Positions 46,013 through 56,869 of a stretch of DNA of 64,000 nucleotides are shown piece after piece. This DNA comes from Tetmemena sp. SeJ-2015. Lineage: Eukaryota; Ciliophora; Spirotrichea; Sporadotrichida; Oxytrichidae. Each line of letters begins with the position of its first letter. Within the stretch, counting starts at the first letter, position 1. The position numbers and the translations under genes are program-made. The notes below the pieces were generated by a model, which saw only the letters and a list, made by a program, of their open reading frames with translations, was not told the DNA's origin and ran no database searches. Location of the stretch: NCBI GenBank assembly GCA_027382625.1, contig JAJKFJ010021358.1, positions 1 through 64,000 on the forward strand, given 5' to 3'.

Positions 46013-48462
46013 AAAGATCCTTTGATAGTGCCTAAAGTGCCTGTCACTCTCAAATAGCCAGAGAAGGTACAGTTTCTCAAGGGCAGCTCCACCCAGAAGC
46101 AACTTAAAGTAAAAGTTAATCTACAAGAGCAAGCCTCTTAACTCATGACTCACTTTGAGTAAAAACTTTAAACCCAAGAGAAAAGGCTCAAGTCGTTCTA
46201 GTCCAGGCAAAAACTTGATAATTAATCTAGGATTTAAAGTGCAAATATTTTCTTCTTGTTCATAATTGCACTTTTATTTAATTGAGTGCTGACAAGAGAA
46301 ACTAAAAGTTCAGCACTATATTGACCAAGCGTAAATCTCACTAGGATGAGTTGGAGCGTAGAAGCTTGTCCAGGTTCTATCAAAACCTCACAGAGAGGAG
46401 CAAAGTATTTGACTCCATCAATTCAGAGGAAAGGAAGAAGGCGGCTGAAGATTTTGAGAAATTTAAGCAGACTTAATTAGCCAAGGACAAGCTTCGTTAG
46501 GAAAAAGACTAACAAAGAAGATTGATTAATGCTGCCACTCAAGCAGATTAAATTATGATGCATTTTAAATACAGACCTTGAAGCTGTGAAGAGAAAGATA
46601 TCTTCCTCCATTTCCAGATCACAGTAATAAAGAGAGCAACTTATCGCAACGAGGACTCAATACCATGATAAAATTAGCAAGGCAAAGGCAGAGTATGATT
46701 AAATATAGTTAAATTAAAATTATTCCTTATTTTTACAGATTAAATGCTGAAGCAGTAGAAGGAAATTAAACTCTAGAAAACTATTGAGAAATCACTTTTT
46801 GTGGACAAAAGAAATGAAAGAATTAAATCTGCTACCAAGTAGTACATGGATGATCGCAGAAACTAATCAGCCGAAAAATTCAATAAGATTCAAGAAAATT
46901 TTGTCTCTCTTTAAACTTTATAATCATTTAAAGGCTTATATAATTGTATATTTATTATGGTTTATAATAAAGCATTATCGATTTATAAGTATAAATCTTT
47001 AAGGTAAAATATATATATATCTGTATTTTCCATGATAAATACTTATCCAGATAAATTGTAATAGATATATCTCTCACAAGCGCATATCTATTTTAATTTA
47101 TAAGCAAGAATAGTTGGATAGAGAGAAGAGTGCCAAGGGAAGATTAGACGAAGTGGATAAGCTTAATCAAAAAGTTTAGATGCAAAGACTTAAGGAAATT
47201 CTAAAACGAAAGGAGCTTGGAAAACTGAAACAGCAAGAGCATTTCATCAAATTCCAAGAATAAAGAGAGCTATTCATAAATATAAACTACAAAAAGAATA
47301 CTCTATTTAATTAAGTGTATTATATTGGAGCAGCAGAAATCTAAAGTGTTGTAGAAGCATGAAATTATAGAAAAGAAAAAGTTCGCTCTCACAAAATAGT
47401 ATCAAAATTTAAATAACTTCGACAAAGTATTCCTTATAATATTACTTGTTCATTTAAATTAGTAGCACATATTACAGAATTAAGAGAGCAAAACAATTTA
47501 AAGTTAGGAAATCCACTAACTGAAATAAGTTTAATTTACAGTGGAAACAAAACCCTCAAAAGCAAAGATATCGCAGTGAATCCATGATCCAGCATGCTTT
47601 GAATAATTCCAAAGATTAAATATAATTGGGCTCAAAGAGAGGTAGTCACCTCTACTATTGAATCCAGGACTTAATAATTTATTTGACTTATGATTTTCTA
47701 TATGATTACAGATTCATGAGCTATAAATAAGTTTTATATAAGTTAGTTGAAATGTAAATGAAGCGTAAAGTGAGAAAGACTTACAGCTAAATAAGGCCTC
47801 AAACTCGAGGATTCTTTAGCCAAATGATGAAATCTCTGACTTAACAGCAACTTAGACAACCCATACCTTCCACTAAAATAATATTCCTGATGATAGGTCC
47901 ATTGAAAGAGATATACAATTTCCATTTTCTATCTCTTTAATTTTATTAAGATTTGGATCAATTTTACTAAACGAATTCAAAATACTTCAGTGGGGTGTAA
48001 TCTAAGGAAGATTTGGTAGAGGAGTTGGTGCACCAATCAGTGCATCAATTAAAACCACTTCCTCATATGCAAAGTCACATCCAAGTTAGAAAGTCTAATT
48101 AAGGTCCTTTGCTGGAACGAACAACTATTGATGGCACTAACAAGCCAACCAATCCAATTCTAATTTTGCAACAAGAAGATGAGAATGCCTCAGCTTTTAG
48201 AAGTTCAATGGCTAAACTCATCGAAATCGATGAAGCCTCTCAAAAATGTTAAACAACTTCTCAAATCCAAGACCTAAACATTGAATAGAGAGAAGATGGA
48301 AAGACGCAAGACTAAAATTAAAAGGAGGAAAGTCTAGTTTAAACAAATAGGAAATTATCTCCCAACAGCAAAAAAACTATCTTCATGAAAAAGAGTATTT
48401 ATTTACTATTGAAAATGTAAATTCAATAATTATCATTACAATCAAGCTATTTTATGAAATGA
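46013..48462 (+). CDS. coiled-coil protein with disordered C terminus
   Basis: Consecutive + strand coding pieces with strong heptad character: VPKVPVTLKQPEKVQFLKGS then LMTHFEQKLQTQEKRLKSFQ; RFYQNLTERSKVFDSINSEE; LEAVKRKISSSISRSQQQRE; LKQQKEIKLQKTIEKSLFVD; QMQRLKEILKRKELGKLKQQ. They are separated by AT-rich breaks near 46.24, 46.57, 46.71, 46.93-47.1, 47.28 and 47.45 kb. The piece 47.75-48.46 kb is one frame, basic then Ser/Gln/Asn-rich (RSSMAKLIEIDEASQKC), to UGA 48460-48462. The regular spacing of breaks suggests many small introns or IESs. A structural or flagellar role is possible but not shown. Confidence 0.5.
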
Positions 48463-48590
48463 AAAATAATTTTCTTTACAATTTTTAATAATTATTTTTC
48501 AACACTGATTTCTCTTTTGTTACAAAATTTGATCTGAATTAAGAAAACAATTTTATCAATATTTGCATTTATCTATAATTATAGAGTGGG

Positions 48591-49294
48591 ATGAATAGCA
48601 AGATCCTTGCTGGAGAATCTGATAATCAAGATAATAATAATTTATAGCAGATGCCTCTCTCTAAGTCTAAGATCAAACAGAGCGTAACTTTGAGTTTCCT
48701 AAGGACTATCAGCCCTGGACGATAAAGAAAGTAAATAACTTTTCCCAAAATTCTTCAACAAGATTCATTTAATACAAGCCTAGCAACATACAGAGCTCAC
48801 AACGGGAACTCGGCCACAGCAAATCAACCAATCAAAATATCCACTCTACTTATGCCGCCGCTGCTCCAAGACATCACACAAATTTACTAAATGGTGTTAT
48901 AGGTCACAAGCTGGATACGTTTTACAGTTCAAATTTGACCTCTGGGGAACTCACTTAAAAGAATCGGTCAATTAGGGCTTTGGATGAGAGAGGAGGTAGT
49001 TTTAAGTCTGGAAGCAGAACAGCTGTGCTGGCTGGATTAGGAGCGAGCTCTAAGTACAATTAAGATTCCAGCCAGTCATTGGAATCATATGCTTAGAAAC
49101 TCAATTAAATCAACTAGAAAAATCAACAGAAATCAAAATTTGCAGAGAAAGAAAGACTCACAAAAATAAAATTTAAAATGAAAAAGTTTCAATTATAATA
49201 ACTAAATTTGCATATTTTAGCTTAAAGACTCAACTCAAGTTTTAATTCTCGAAATATAAAACAAAAATTTTTAAATATTTTTCCCTGCAGCTGA
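48591..49294 (+). CDS. disordered Asn/Ser-rich protein
   Basis: ATG 48591 (MNSKILAGESDNQDNNNLQQ) with one frame to about 48.92 kb, then, after a frame change, HHTNLLNGVIGHKLDTFYSS and LDERGGSFKSGSRTAVLAGL and a Lys/Gln-rich end to UGA 49292-49294. It may be the last part of the preceding gene rather than separate; the gap between them is 128 AT-rich bases. No family recognised. Confidence 0.42.
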
Positions 49295-49424
49295 TATGCA
49301 TTTAATAAGAAAATAATTTATCTATTTATCTATTTAAAGTAAGCATTTGAATAAAATATAAATATAATTATATTATAAATTTTTCTATATTTATTATTTG
49401 TATCTTTAAAGACTTAATTAAACC

Positions 49425-52400
49425 GAGAATCCTATTTATAAAGTAGTTTCGGACGAGGCCTCTAAATCTTAATAAGAAATTGGATTTCACATAAATATAA
49501 CTAAATATGAAGTAAAATGGTATTTTGGGGAATATAAATTAAAAACAGACTAGGCAAATATTTAATGCTAGTATAGGAGCTCACTCTTTGTTTTTAAACT
49601 TTCCAGATTTAAAATCAAATTTTTAAGTAATTTGAATTTCTCTGAAGGTTGGAATAAGAATAAAGATTTTAAAATTTCATTAATTTCTCTTTCAAAACTT
49701 AGAGTAGATCACTCCAAGGAATTATGTGAGTAAATAGAATCTTTATTAATTTTTAGTTAATCTTTTCAAAATATATTAAACTTAATAAGCATTTGCTAAT
49801 TTATTTTTATCTCTTTAAATTTCAAATGGATATTTATTTTCCTGTTAATTTTTTTCTATAATAAAGAAGAGAGTGGCAAATATAATTAAGAAAAATCTGC
49901 CCTAGATAACTCAAAATAGTCTAAATTAAATGCAAAAATGCTCCTTAAAAGCGAAAAATGCGTCTAAAATAACGATCGAATGCTAGGCAAACTATTTACA
50001 AGCATTCTTAAAAAATCCAAAGAGAGAAAAACTTCTCAACAAAAGACTTACCAAGAGGAGTCGAGAGAAAATATAGAGCAATTTCATAACTAAAAGGATG
50101 GGATACTCTCCCCTCTTATCAAAAGAATAAAGCCTTAGAAAAGAGACAGAGAGACACTTTAATCCACTCAAGGAACAGAGACTCTAGACTTGAATTAGAA
50201 GATAGTATTTTCAAATTAACCATATGAGCACAAGAAGAAGACCTCCTAGTCATTTTCAAAGAGAGTATCGAGGCTAAATAACATTCTCGGCTTACAGAGA
50301 GAGCAGGACTCTGATCCAACTTCTGTTTTTGCAAGAACTTTTCAAGATTTGAATACTCTGATTACTCTCAATAAATCCTCATTTGAGAGACCTTAAACTG
50401 CCACTTAAAATCATCCTCATTCTAAAAATATCCCTTTGATTAGTCTTTACTAAACGAATAATCCAAATATAGTCACAGCTCACCATTACGTTGCAGATTT
50501 TGAATAAGAAAGCTTTCTGAACTCAAAATCATTAGAAAATAAAAAGTTTCTAAATACTGAGAATTTAAATAGAGATGACTATTCTCAAATTTAATACATA
50601 AAATAAGGAGAGGCAGGAATAGACATTTATCCAGGTTAATTGATTCATTTTAAAATGAAATATATATTTTTTCTCTTTATAAATGATTCTTAATCCAAGA
50701 ACTAATGATTTTAAAGTTACAGCAACTATGAGACCAAAATCTTATGTTCATTTACTATTTTTATAATTTCTTATTTAATCTGCTTCTCATAACGGCTCCA
50801 GAGTGCTGATTAGAAAATACATGAACAATACTACTATTTCTAAAACAAGAGGATATCGGAATATTTTGTAGAATAACTATGCAACCACTAACAATAAAAG
50901 TGACCATGCTTAAAACAATCCTCCCCAGCTAATGAAGATCATTTATGAGGATGATCGAAAATGCAACCTCTAAAACTTTTGGATCACTTTTCATTTATTG
51001 ATTTTATGAAAACATTTAATAAGCAAAGCTTCCTTACTACCAAAAGAAGATAAAGCATGATAAAGAGCATTATCTTGAAAACGAAAATCAAATCACAGAT
51101 TAGGTTCAAGATATAGATGTTGTTGGAAATGATGATGGTACTTAGATGCTACTTTTAGATAGACCTACTACAAGTTTTGATAGATCTCAATTCAACATGA
51201 CTAGAATTTTAATTATATTTGCTTATAACTTTAGGTCATAGTAGCTATCAGTAGAGTAAAACATCTTCTAACTTCACAAAACTAAGCAATCTTTAGCAGA
51301 GTAAAGGCAATTTGTGTGTCTCTTATAAGCTCAGAATAAGTCAGACTTGATCAAGAAGCCAGTATAAAAGCAACCTAAGAAAATGAAGTATCAAGAGCAA
51401 ATAGATGAACTTGTTTAGAAAGAGAAAATGAACATCTAGCAATTGCTTGAATTAGAAATGAAGATGGAGGGACAACTCAACCTCGAATAGATTCTTCAAT
51501 ACAAGTCCTCAAAGCTCATTTTCACGCCCAATGATATATCCACGCTTAGTCCATAAACTAAAAAGGAAAGATTAAGATCACGAAAGGAAAGACATGAGCA
51601 ACTCACCAAAAAGTTCAATTACAGGCCAAGTTAAAATTTATTTTAGCTTGGAAATTTCAGATCTTTTGAACGAGAGTGGAATTTTAAACTGTGTGGATAA
51701 TATGGAAGAGCAAGTGACTGGAATTGCTATATAAACAACTATTGAGAATGGAAGTAATGCCCTTAATTCTCTAAGAGGAATATTTTGAAACCTGAAATGC
51801 GCATCGACTCTAATGGTGGGGATACTGTGGCTCTGGACCAACAGAGTGAGTAATAACTCTCAAATTATATTTATTTGAGCTAAACGCTTTAGTAAGCTAA
51901 GAGGTAAGCGGCTATGCAAAAACGAGAGGGAACTATGATTTTAATCCCAGAAATTTACAAAGCTATAACTCTTATTCAGAAAATAACCCAACCAATTCTT
52001 CCTATTTGGTAATAATTATTTTTACTTGATATCTTCATTTTCCTTTTCAAAGATTGACATCAATTCCATTAATTTTAACTTTAATTTATATGTAAATTCA
52101 AGGCTTGAAAGAACAAAATTATTTTATATATTGGATTTTAGACCATAGGCAAGATCACCTACTAAGATCGGATTTTCAGTAAATATTACTAAAGTTAAGG
52201 ATACCTCAGCATCCAAAATTTCATAGCCACTAGTAGTCAAGAATAACTAGAATAAAATCAATGACCCAGAACCGGTTAATATCTCTAACTTTAAAGCAAA
52301 GCCTAATAGTGATATTGCAATTGTTAATATGTCCTTAACTATACACATATAATTGATTTTGTTATTTTATGTTAATTTTTAACTCCAGAAGATGATAAAA

Positions 52401-52582
52401 CAAGTTAAAATAACAGAGCTATAGTGAGACCAGGAAAGCTAATAAAGTCAAAGGACGCTAAATCAAAGAGCTTAGCAACTAAAAAGAAGCTTACCTAACT
52501 ATATTTACTTTTTAACTTGTTAAAAGATTGGCTTGAGTTGCTTAATTTTCATTATCAAAACGACTTCTCTATATCTTAATGA
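49425..52582 (+). CDS. long disordered/coiled protein, joints uncertain
   Basis: A single open frame runs from about 49425 to 50711 (NPIYKVVSDEASKSQQEIGF at the start; KEESGKYNQEKSALDNSKQS; SKRVSRLNNILGLQREQDSD). Its stretch 49.55-49.85 kb is AT-rich and probably an intron or IES read through. Further pieces follow: 50.79-51.0 kb, a coiled frame at 51.01-51.64 kb (QIDELVQKEKMNIQQLLELE), 51.64-51.79 kb (LLNESGILNCVDNMEEQVTG), 51.78-52.07 kb and 52.14-52.58 kb (PTKIGFSVNITKVKDTSASK) to UGA 52580-52582. All are on the same strand and share Ser/Asn/Gln/Lys bias, so one large protein is plausible. No family motif. Confidence 0.42.
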
Positions 52583-52898
52583 TTTTAATTTCCTAAACAA
52601 GAATGAGACTTTATGTTTGCAAGAGCGGTTTAGGACACACGAGCTGCTCATTAAGTTTTAATATAGGAGTTATTATATTGTCGATAATTCTTAAATAATC
52701 TTATTAAATTGTTAAAACTAGTAGATTGAGTAGAGGTGGCTAATATTTATTAAATTAAAGCTACTTGTAGGAGGTTATAGGAGGTTAAAATAGAAAAGTC
52801 ATAATTAATTTGAGGAGGTTTAATTGAGAGAAGTCAATAATATTTAACTAAGAACTCACCATCGCCTAATCGCTGCACACTTGACTGAGCCAGTAAAT
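52583..52898. other. aquaporin upstream region
   Basis: AT-rich with the word AGGAGGTT three times between 52775 and 52820, possibly chance. No frame supported. The aquaporin start is taken as ATG 52899; in-frame codons upstream lack an ATG. Confidence 0.4.
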
Positions 52899-53743
52899 AT
52901 GGAAGACGAATCCCCTCAATTCACTCTGAAGGAGAAGCTAGTAATTTGCTTCTATGAGTTTCTGGGAACCATGATGCTCGTCCTCGGATACAATTTCACC
53001 TCAGCAGGCCTCGCTGTAGGATTCAACTTGTTCGTTGGTATCATCATGTCTGCTAAAGTCTCAGGAGCTATGTTCAACCCAGCAGTCACCATCGCTGTCT
53101 ACACCGCAGAGGGAACTTTCTTAATTAAAGAAAAGCTTTAAAAATAGCCAAATTTTTCCTGAAGAACATTCAACTCATTCTGATGATCATCGCCTCATAG
53201 ATAATCGGAGCATACTGTGGTATTGTATATGCTCACTTTAGAAAATATGGTAAGATTTATATGATAGCAACTTCTGTTTAGGAGCTCCTGCTTTCCTATG
53301 CCCTTACGACCAGGCAACTGGTTGCGTTAACTATGATGGCTTTGGGAAAGTGTTCCTTCTTGAGTTCTGGTGCACTTTCTTCTTCTGCTTCTGCATCTTG
53401 TGTCAAGTTCACACCAAGACTCAAGAAAGCAAGGACGGTATCCTCCAAGGTGCTTCAATCGCTTTCACCCTCTTAGCAATTTACAAATCTACAACCTAGT
53501 TTATTGCTCTATCATTTTATCTGCTGAATGATTAATACCGCTGGTGCTATCAGTGGAGGTTGCTTTAACCCTGCTTTTGGCTTGACTCAAACCACCTACC
53601 AAGTCGGTTGGATGAACTCTAGAGGCGAGGAAGGCTATAAGTATGCTAGATACCTCTGGGTCTACATCCTCGCCCCAATTCTCGGAGGTCTAGCTTCCTC
53701 TCTGTTTATGAGATTCGTCCACCTTCCTAACCTCCACAAGTGA
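52899..53743 (+). CDS. aquaporin (MIP family)
   Basis: Membrane channel for water or small neutral solutes. From ATG 52899 (MEDESPQF) to UGA 53741-53743. Removing a 20-base insert (53116-53135), a 32-base GT-AG intron (53250-53281) and a 49-base insert (53478-53526) leaves exactly 248 codons. The six-helix MIP fold is visible, with both half-helix motifs intact: NPAVT in the first half and NPAFG in the second, preceded by GAISGGCF. The segment IQ/GASIAFTLLAMINTAG is rebuilt only after removal of the 49-base insert. Trp residues in conserved spots use TGG. Which selectivity class it belongs to (water or glycerol) is not clear. The next gene is convergent. Confidence 0.9.
53116..53135. other. 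20-base IES with CTTT pointers
   Basis: CTTT at 53116-53119 and 53136-53139. Removing 20 bases joins TAEGT to LKIAKFFLKN in frame; the insert includes TTAATTAAAG and otherwise produces a UGA soon after. No intron borders. Confidence 0.7.
53478..53526. other. 49-base IES with AAT pointers
   Basis: AAT at 53478-53480 and 53527-53529. Excision joins AFTLLA to MINTAGAI in the middle of a membrane helix, matching the spacing of other aquaporins; the insert has no GT at its left end or AG at its right end. Confidence 0.78.
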
Positions 53744-54058
53744 GCGTTAACAGATCTCACAACAGCTGCTACATACAACGGATTCAGCTGCGATAAATAT
53801 TAACAATTTTAATTATTTATAGCTTTTATATTAGGAGCCACCTCCTTTTTTTGGATAATACTTCTCAATGAAGAATTTAGATTCACTTTTAAATATGATT
53901 TCTTATTAACCATTCCTTTCCTAACCTTAAATAACATTCAAATCTTCTAGAATAAATCTGCAACTCCTCTCCTCACTCTATTTGAATCTTATCAGGGAGG
54001 TATACTATCGATTTAATTATTTACATGTGTAATTAGATAGTGAAATAGTCCTAATATC
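53744..54058. other. intergenic spacer between convergent genes
   Basis: Nothing supported beyond AT-rich sequence and short shadows. Confidence 0.5.
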
Positions 54059-56231
54059 TCAGATATTGTTGATTGGTACTGGCTTGAAAACTCTATTGAC
54101 CCAGTGATTCATAAAATTTCCTATGCTGAATTCATTGTAGCGAATATTGCTGAACTCTAAATCTGAGCAGCCCACTTTCCAGTCGCTCACAGAGACGTAA
54201 CTCTCGCAGTAAAGAGACTTTCTGCACTCATAGTTGCACCCACCCTCTGAGCTTATTCCATTCTTCCAAGAATAACTATTACTTTATTAAATGAAAAAGA
54301 AACTTACTAGTGGTACTTCTCAGAAAGCGCCTCATCAACTAAAAATCTTTCTGAGAGCCTAGAGTATTCGCTTGGAGATAAACTTTTCATTCCAAAGTCT
54401 TATCTTAGATCAGCTAGCAATTAGAATTTAGGATGAGCTCTATTTGCCTCTTCAATATCGATTTCATAGACTCTCAAGTCAATTGGTAGATGATACTTTG
54501 CGTGCATTTTATAAATCCTGACTGAAGGATTAACTTGAGTGAATGTTCCCAAAGAACCAGCTACTTGATTTACATGGACAGGCTTGTGTGATTTCTTTGC
54601 CCTTGAGATATCAAATAACTCTCTGTGATCATGGCCAAAAACAGACAAACGGAAGATATGCTGATATCTCTCGAGAAGAGACATATACCTTACTTGCCAC
54701 TTCTTTACGCAGTTATAATCTCCAGGAGACATATGGCCAGCTACAAATAAGACCTCGTTTTCTTTTTCCGCTTCTTTCAGTATAGATTCAAGCCATTCAA
54801 TTTCTTTTCCAGCATCATTTGTCTCATTAAATAGTCCAAAGTTGTACATATAGCATACTTGGGTATTCAGGACTATCATACCTACTTTTTGTCCTCCTTA
54901 AGAGGCTTTGGTAATTGAATCAGGCAGAGACATCTTAAAATATCCATACTCCTTAAATTTCTCAATTGCTTCGTTATCTTGAATATGCCTCTAAATATTT
55001 CTCCAATCTGATGGAGATGCTCGGTGAATGTAACATTGAAAGGCTGGTAATTAGGAGGATAAAAATCATGATTACCCAAAGTTGGGATTACTATAAAATT
55101 AAACTGGAGTGTCTGGGAAATATCTTGTTACTGTGTCACTTAAAATCTATATGTTTTCAATTACCTCCTAAGGAGAAATATTGTGTAAGTCATGACCGAT
55201 CTAATCTCCGGTCCACAAAATAAGATCGATCTTTTCTCCCTCAAGTTGCGAAAGTAATTCCATTTGCTTCTCTGCGAGTGTATAAGGAATATCGCAATTA
55301 TACTCTCCCCACTTTCTTGCTTTATTTTTGTCATCTGTGGGGAATCCATGATCTGCCTAGCAGCATATTTCCTCTCTGCATACTTTAGAGGCCCTTCTTT
55401 ATATCTAAAGTCTACATGCCAGTCTGAAAAATGCAGAACGTTGTAAGTCTCAGGCATTACTTGATAATTGTGAGACTCTAACTCAATCTGTGCGTATAGT
55501 TATCTAAGTAGTCATCATTCTTAAGGAACTCAGGTTTATCAGCAAGTACTCTAGCTGCAAAGTCTTCTTCTCTAGTTGCTCATAGTGTATTTTTTAAGAA
55601 TCTCCGTCGCAAATAGGGAATACGTACGAGCATATGAAGTCTTTTTCAAGAGTTACCTCAAAGATATTATCAAATATTTGTGTTAATAGCAAGTATTTAA
55701 ACTTAAATATAAAATACTTTATGAAAGTTTGAGAGCTCGATGCACATATTTGCAGAGTATTTGTTAGAGCAATGACTAATCATTGAAGATATAATAAGCT
55801 AGCGATTAAGAGGATTGTTAAACGAGTCGTAGAGATTTTTCATGGTGAGCTGGCACGTGTGGCAGTTAACAAAGTACTTTAGCTCTTCCACAATTTTATC
55901 ATCATCACCCTCTTCCATTCCTTACTCAATCACTCCAAACACCTCATTTTAATTGACCTTAACTCTCTCTTAAAAATATGAGTAAATCTTTCCATCCCTC
56001 AAATTGATTACGCAGCATCTCATTAAACTTGATGCCTGTTACCTTTTCTCCACCGTTGATCTAATCTACTTCCATTTGCAACGTGTCAAGCCTCTTCTGC
56101 TCTTTGTAGGATAATGCACTAGAGAGACCAATCATTAATCCCAAAGCAATGCACGTTATAGTCCATCCTTCTAAGTTTCTAAAGAAGCTACTCTTTCGCA
56201 GAGTGTGTCTTTAAGTAGCAGTTCGAACCAT
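54059..56231 (-). CDS. acid-sphingomyelinase-like phosphodiesterase
   Basis: Secretory-pathway metallophosphoesterase of the ASM/SMPDL family, expected to cleave phosphodiester bonds of sphingomyelin or nucleotides in a luminal or extracellular site. ATG at 56231 opens a short basic start and a signal-anchor helix (WTITCIALGLMIGLSSAL). A saposin-B-like region with Cys pairs (FVNCHTCQLTMKNLYD, then SHCSNKYSANMC) lies near 55.8 kb. The catalytic domain has the metal-binding motifs in order: FSDWHVD, LWTGDQIGHD, TLGNHDFYPP, VAGHMSPGD and FGHDHRELFD. The Cys-rich C terminus (GGCNYECRKSLYCESY) ends at UGA 54059-54061. An intron starting GTAAGTTTC near 54.3 kb fits. Breaks near 55.7, 55.45, 55.3, 55.1 and 54.9 kb need small removals. 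Domain order matches the family. Confidence 0.85.
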
Positions 56232-56869
56232 TTACTTATCTCTAATTACTGTAATTAAATTCAATTTAATAGATTAAATATAATTTTCCTAATCTGCTAC
56301 TATCAACTCAAGCATAGTATGATACAAATATTTTTTATACCAATTAATTTGAAGAATTTTATATAAAAGAAGCTTAATTTCATTATTTGGTTGATCTAAC
56401 TTTTTTTTAAAATGAAAAATCATAACTCTGGCTTCCTCTTTTCATCTTTTAAATATGGATTAGGTATTTGATGTAAATTAAACTACATTTGTGTAAAGTA
56501 GATATCTTGAACAAATTGGTTATAAACTTAAAACTATATTTATTTTGGATAACCACTGTATTAAACAAATAATTTTTTTAATAAATTTATAACCTTAAAA
56601 AGTATTCCTAAATTATTAGATCATTTGATCTTATTATAAAATTCCATCTTATTTTTTGTCAAATGGTTAGTCAAATGTTTATGAGTTATAAATAAATCAT
56701 TCATCAGAGAGTAATCATATTTTTCCAAAAGATAGTTAATGTTTTTGAAGACCCTAAGACATCTCATTTATAGCAAAAATAATTTGTTATTGTGCCTTAA
56801 TTGAAGCTACTATTATTGACAGAATGCTTAATGTTCTTAAAAATATTAATCGAGTAAAATTAAATTCTT
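56232..56869. other. AT-rich spacer
   Basis: Mostly AT-rich. One - strand frame of the USP gene stays open to a UGA at 56621-56623, so the protein could end there, but its composition below 56.87 kb no longer looks coding. Confidence 0.4.

Noticed and set aside
50119..50334. - strand frame of 71 codons
   Set aside because: Opposes the long + strand frame 49.4-50.7 kb, which is better supported.
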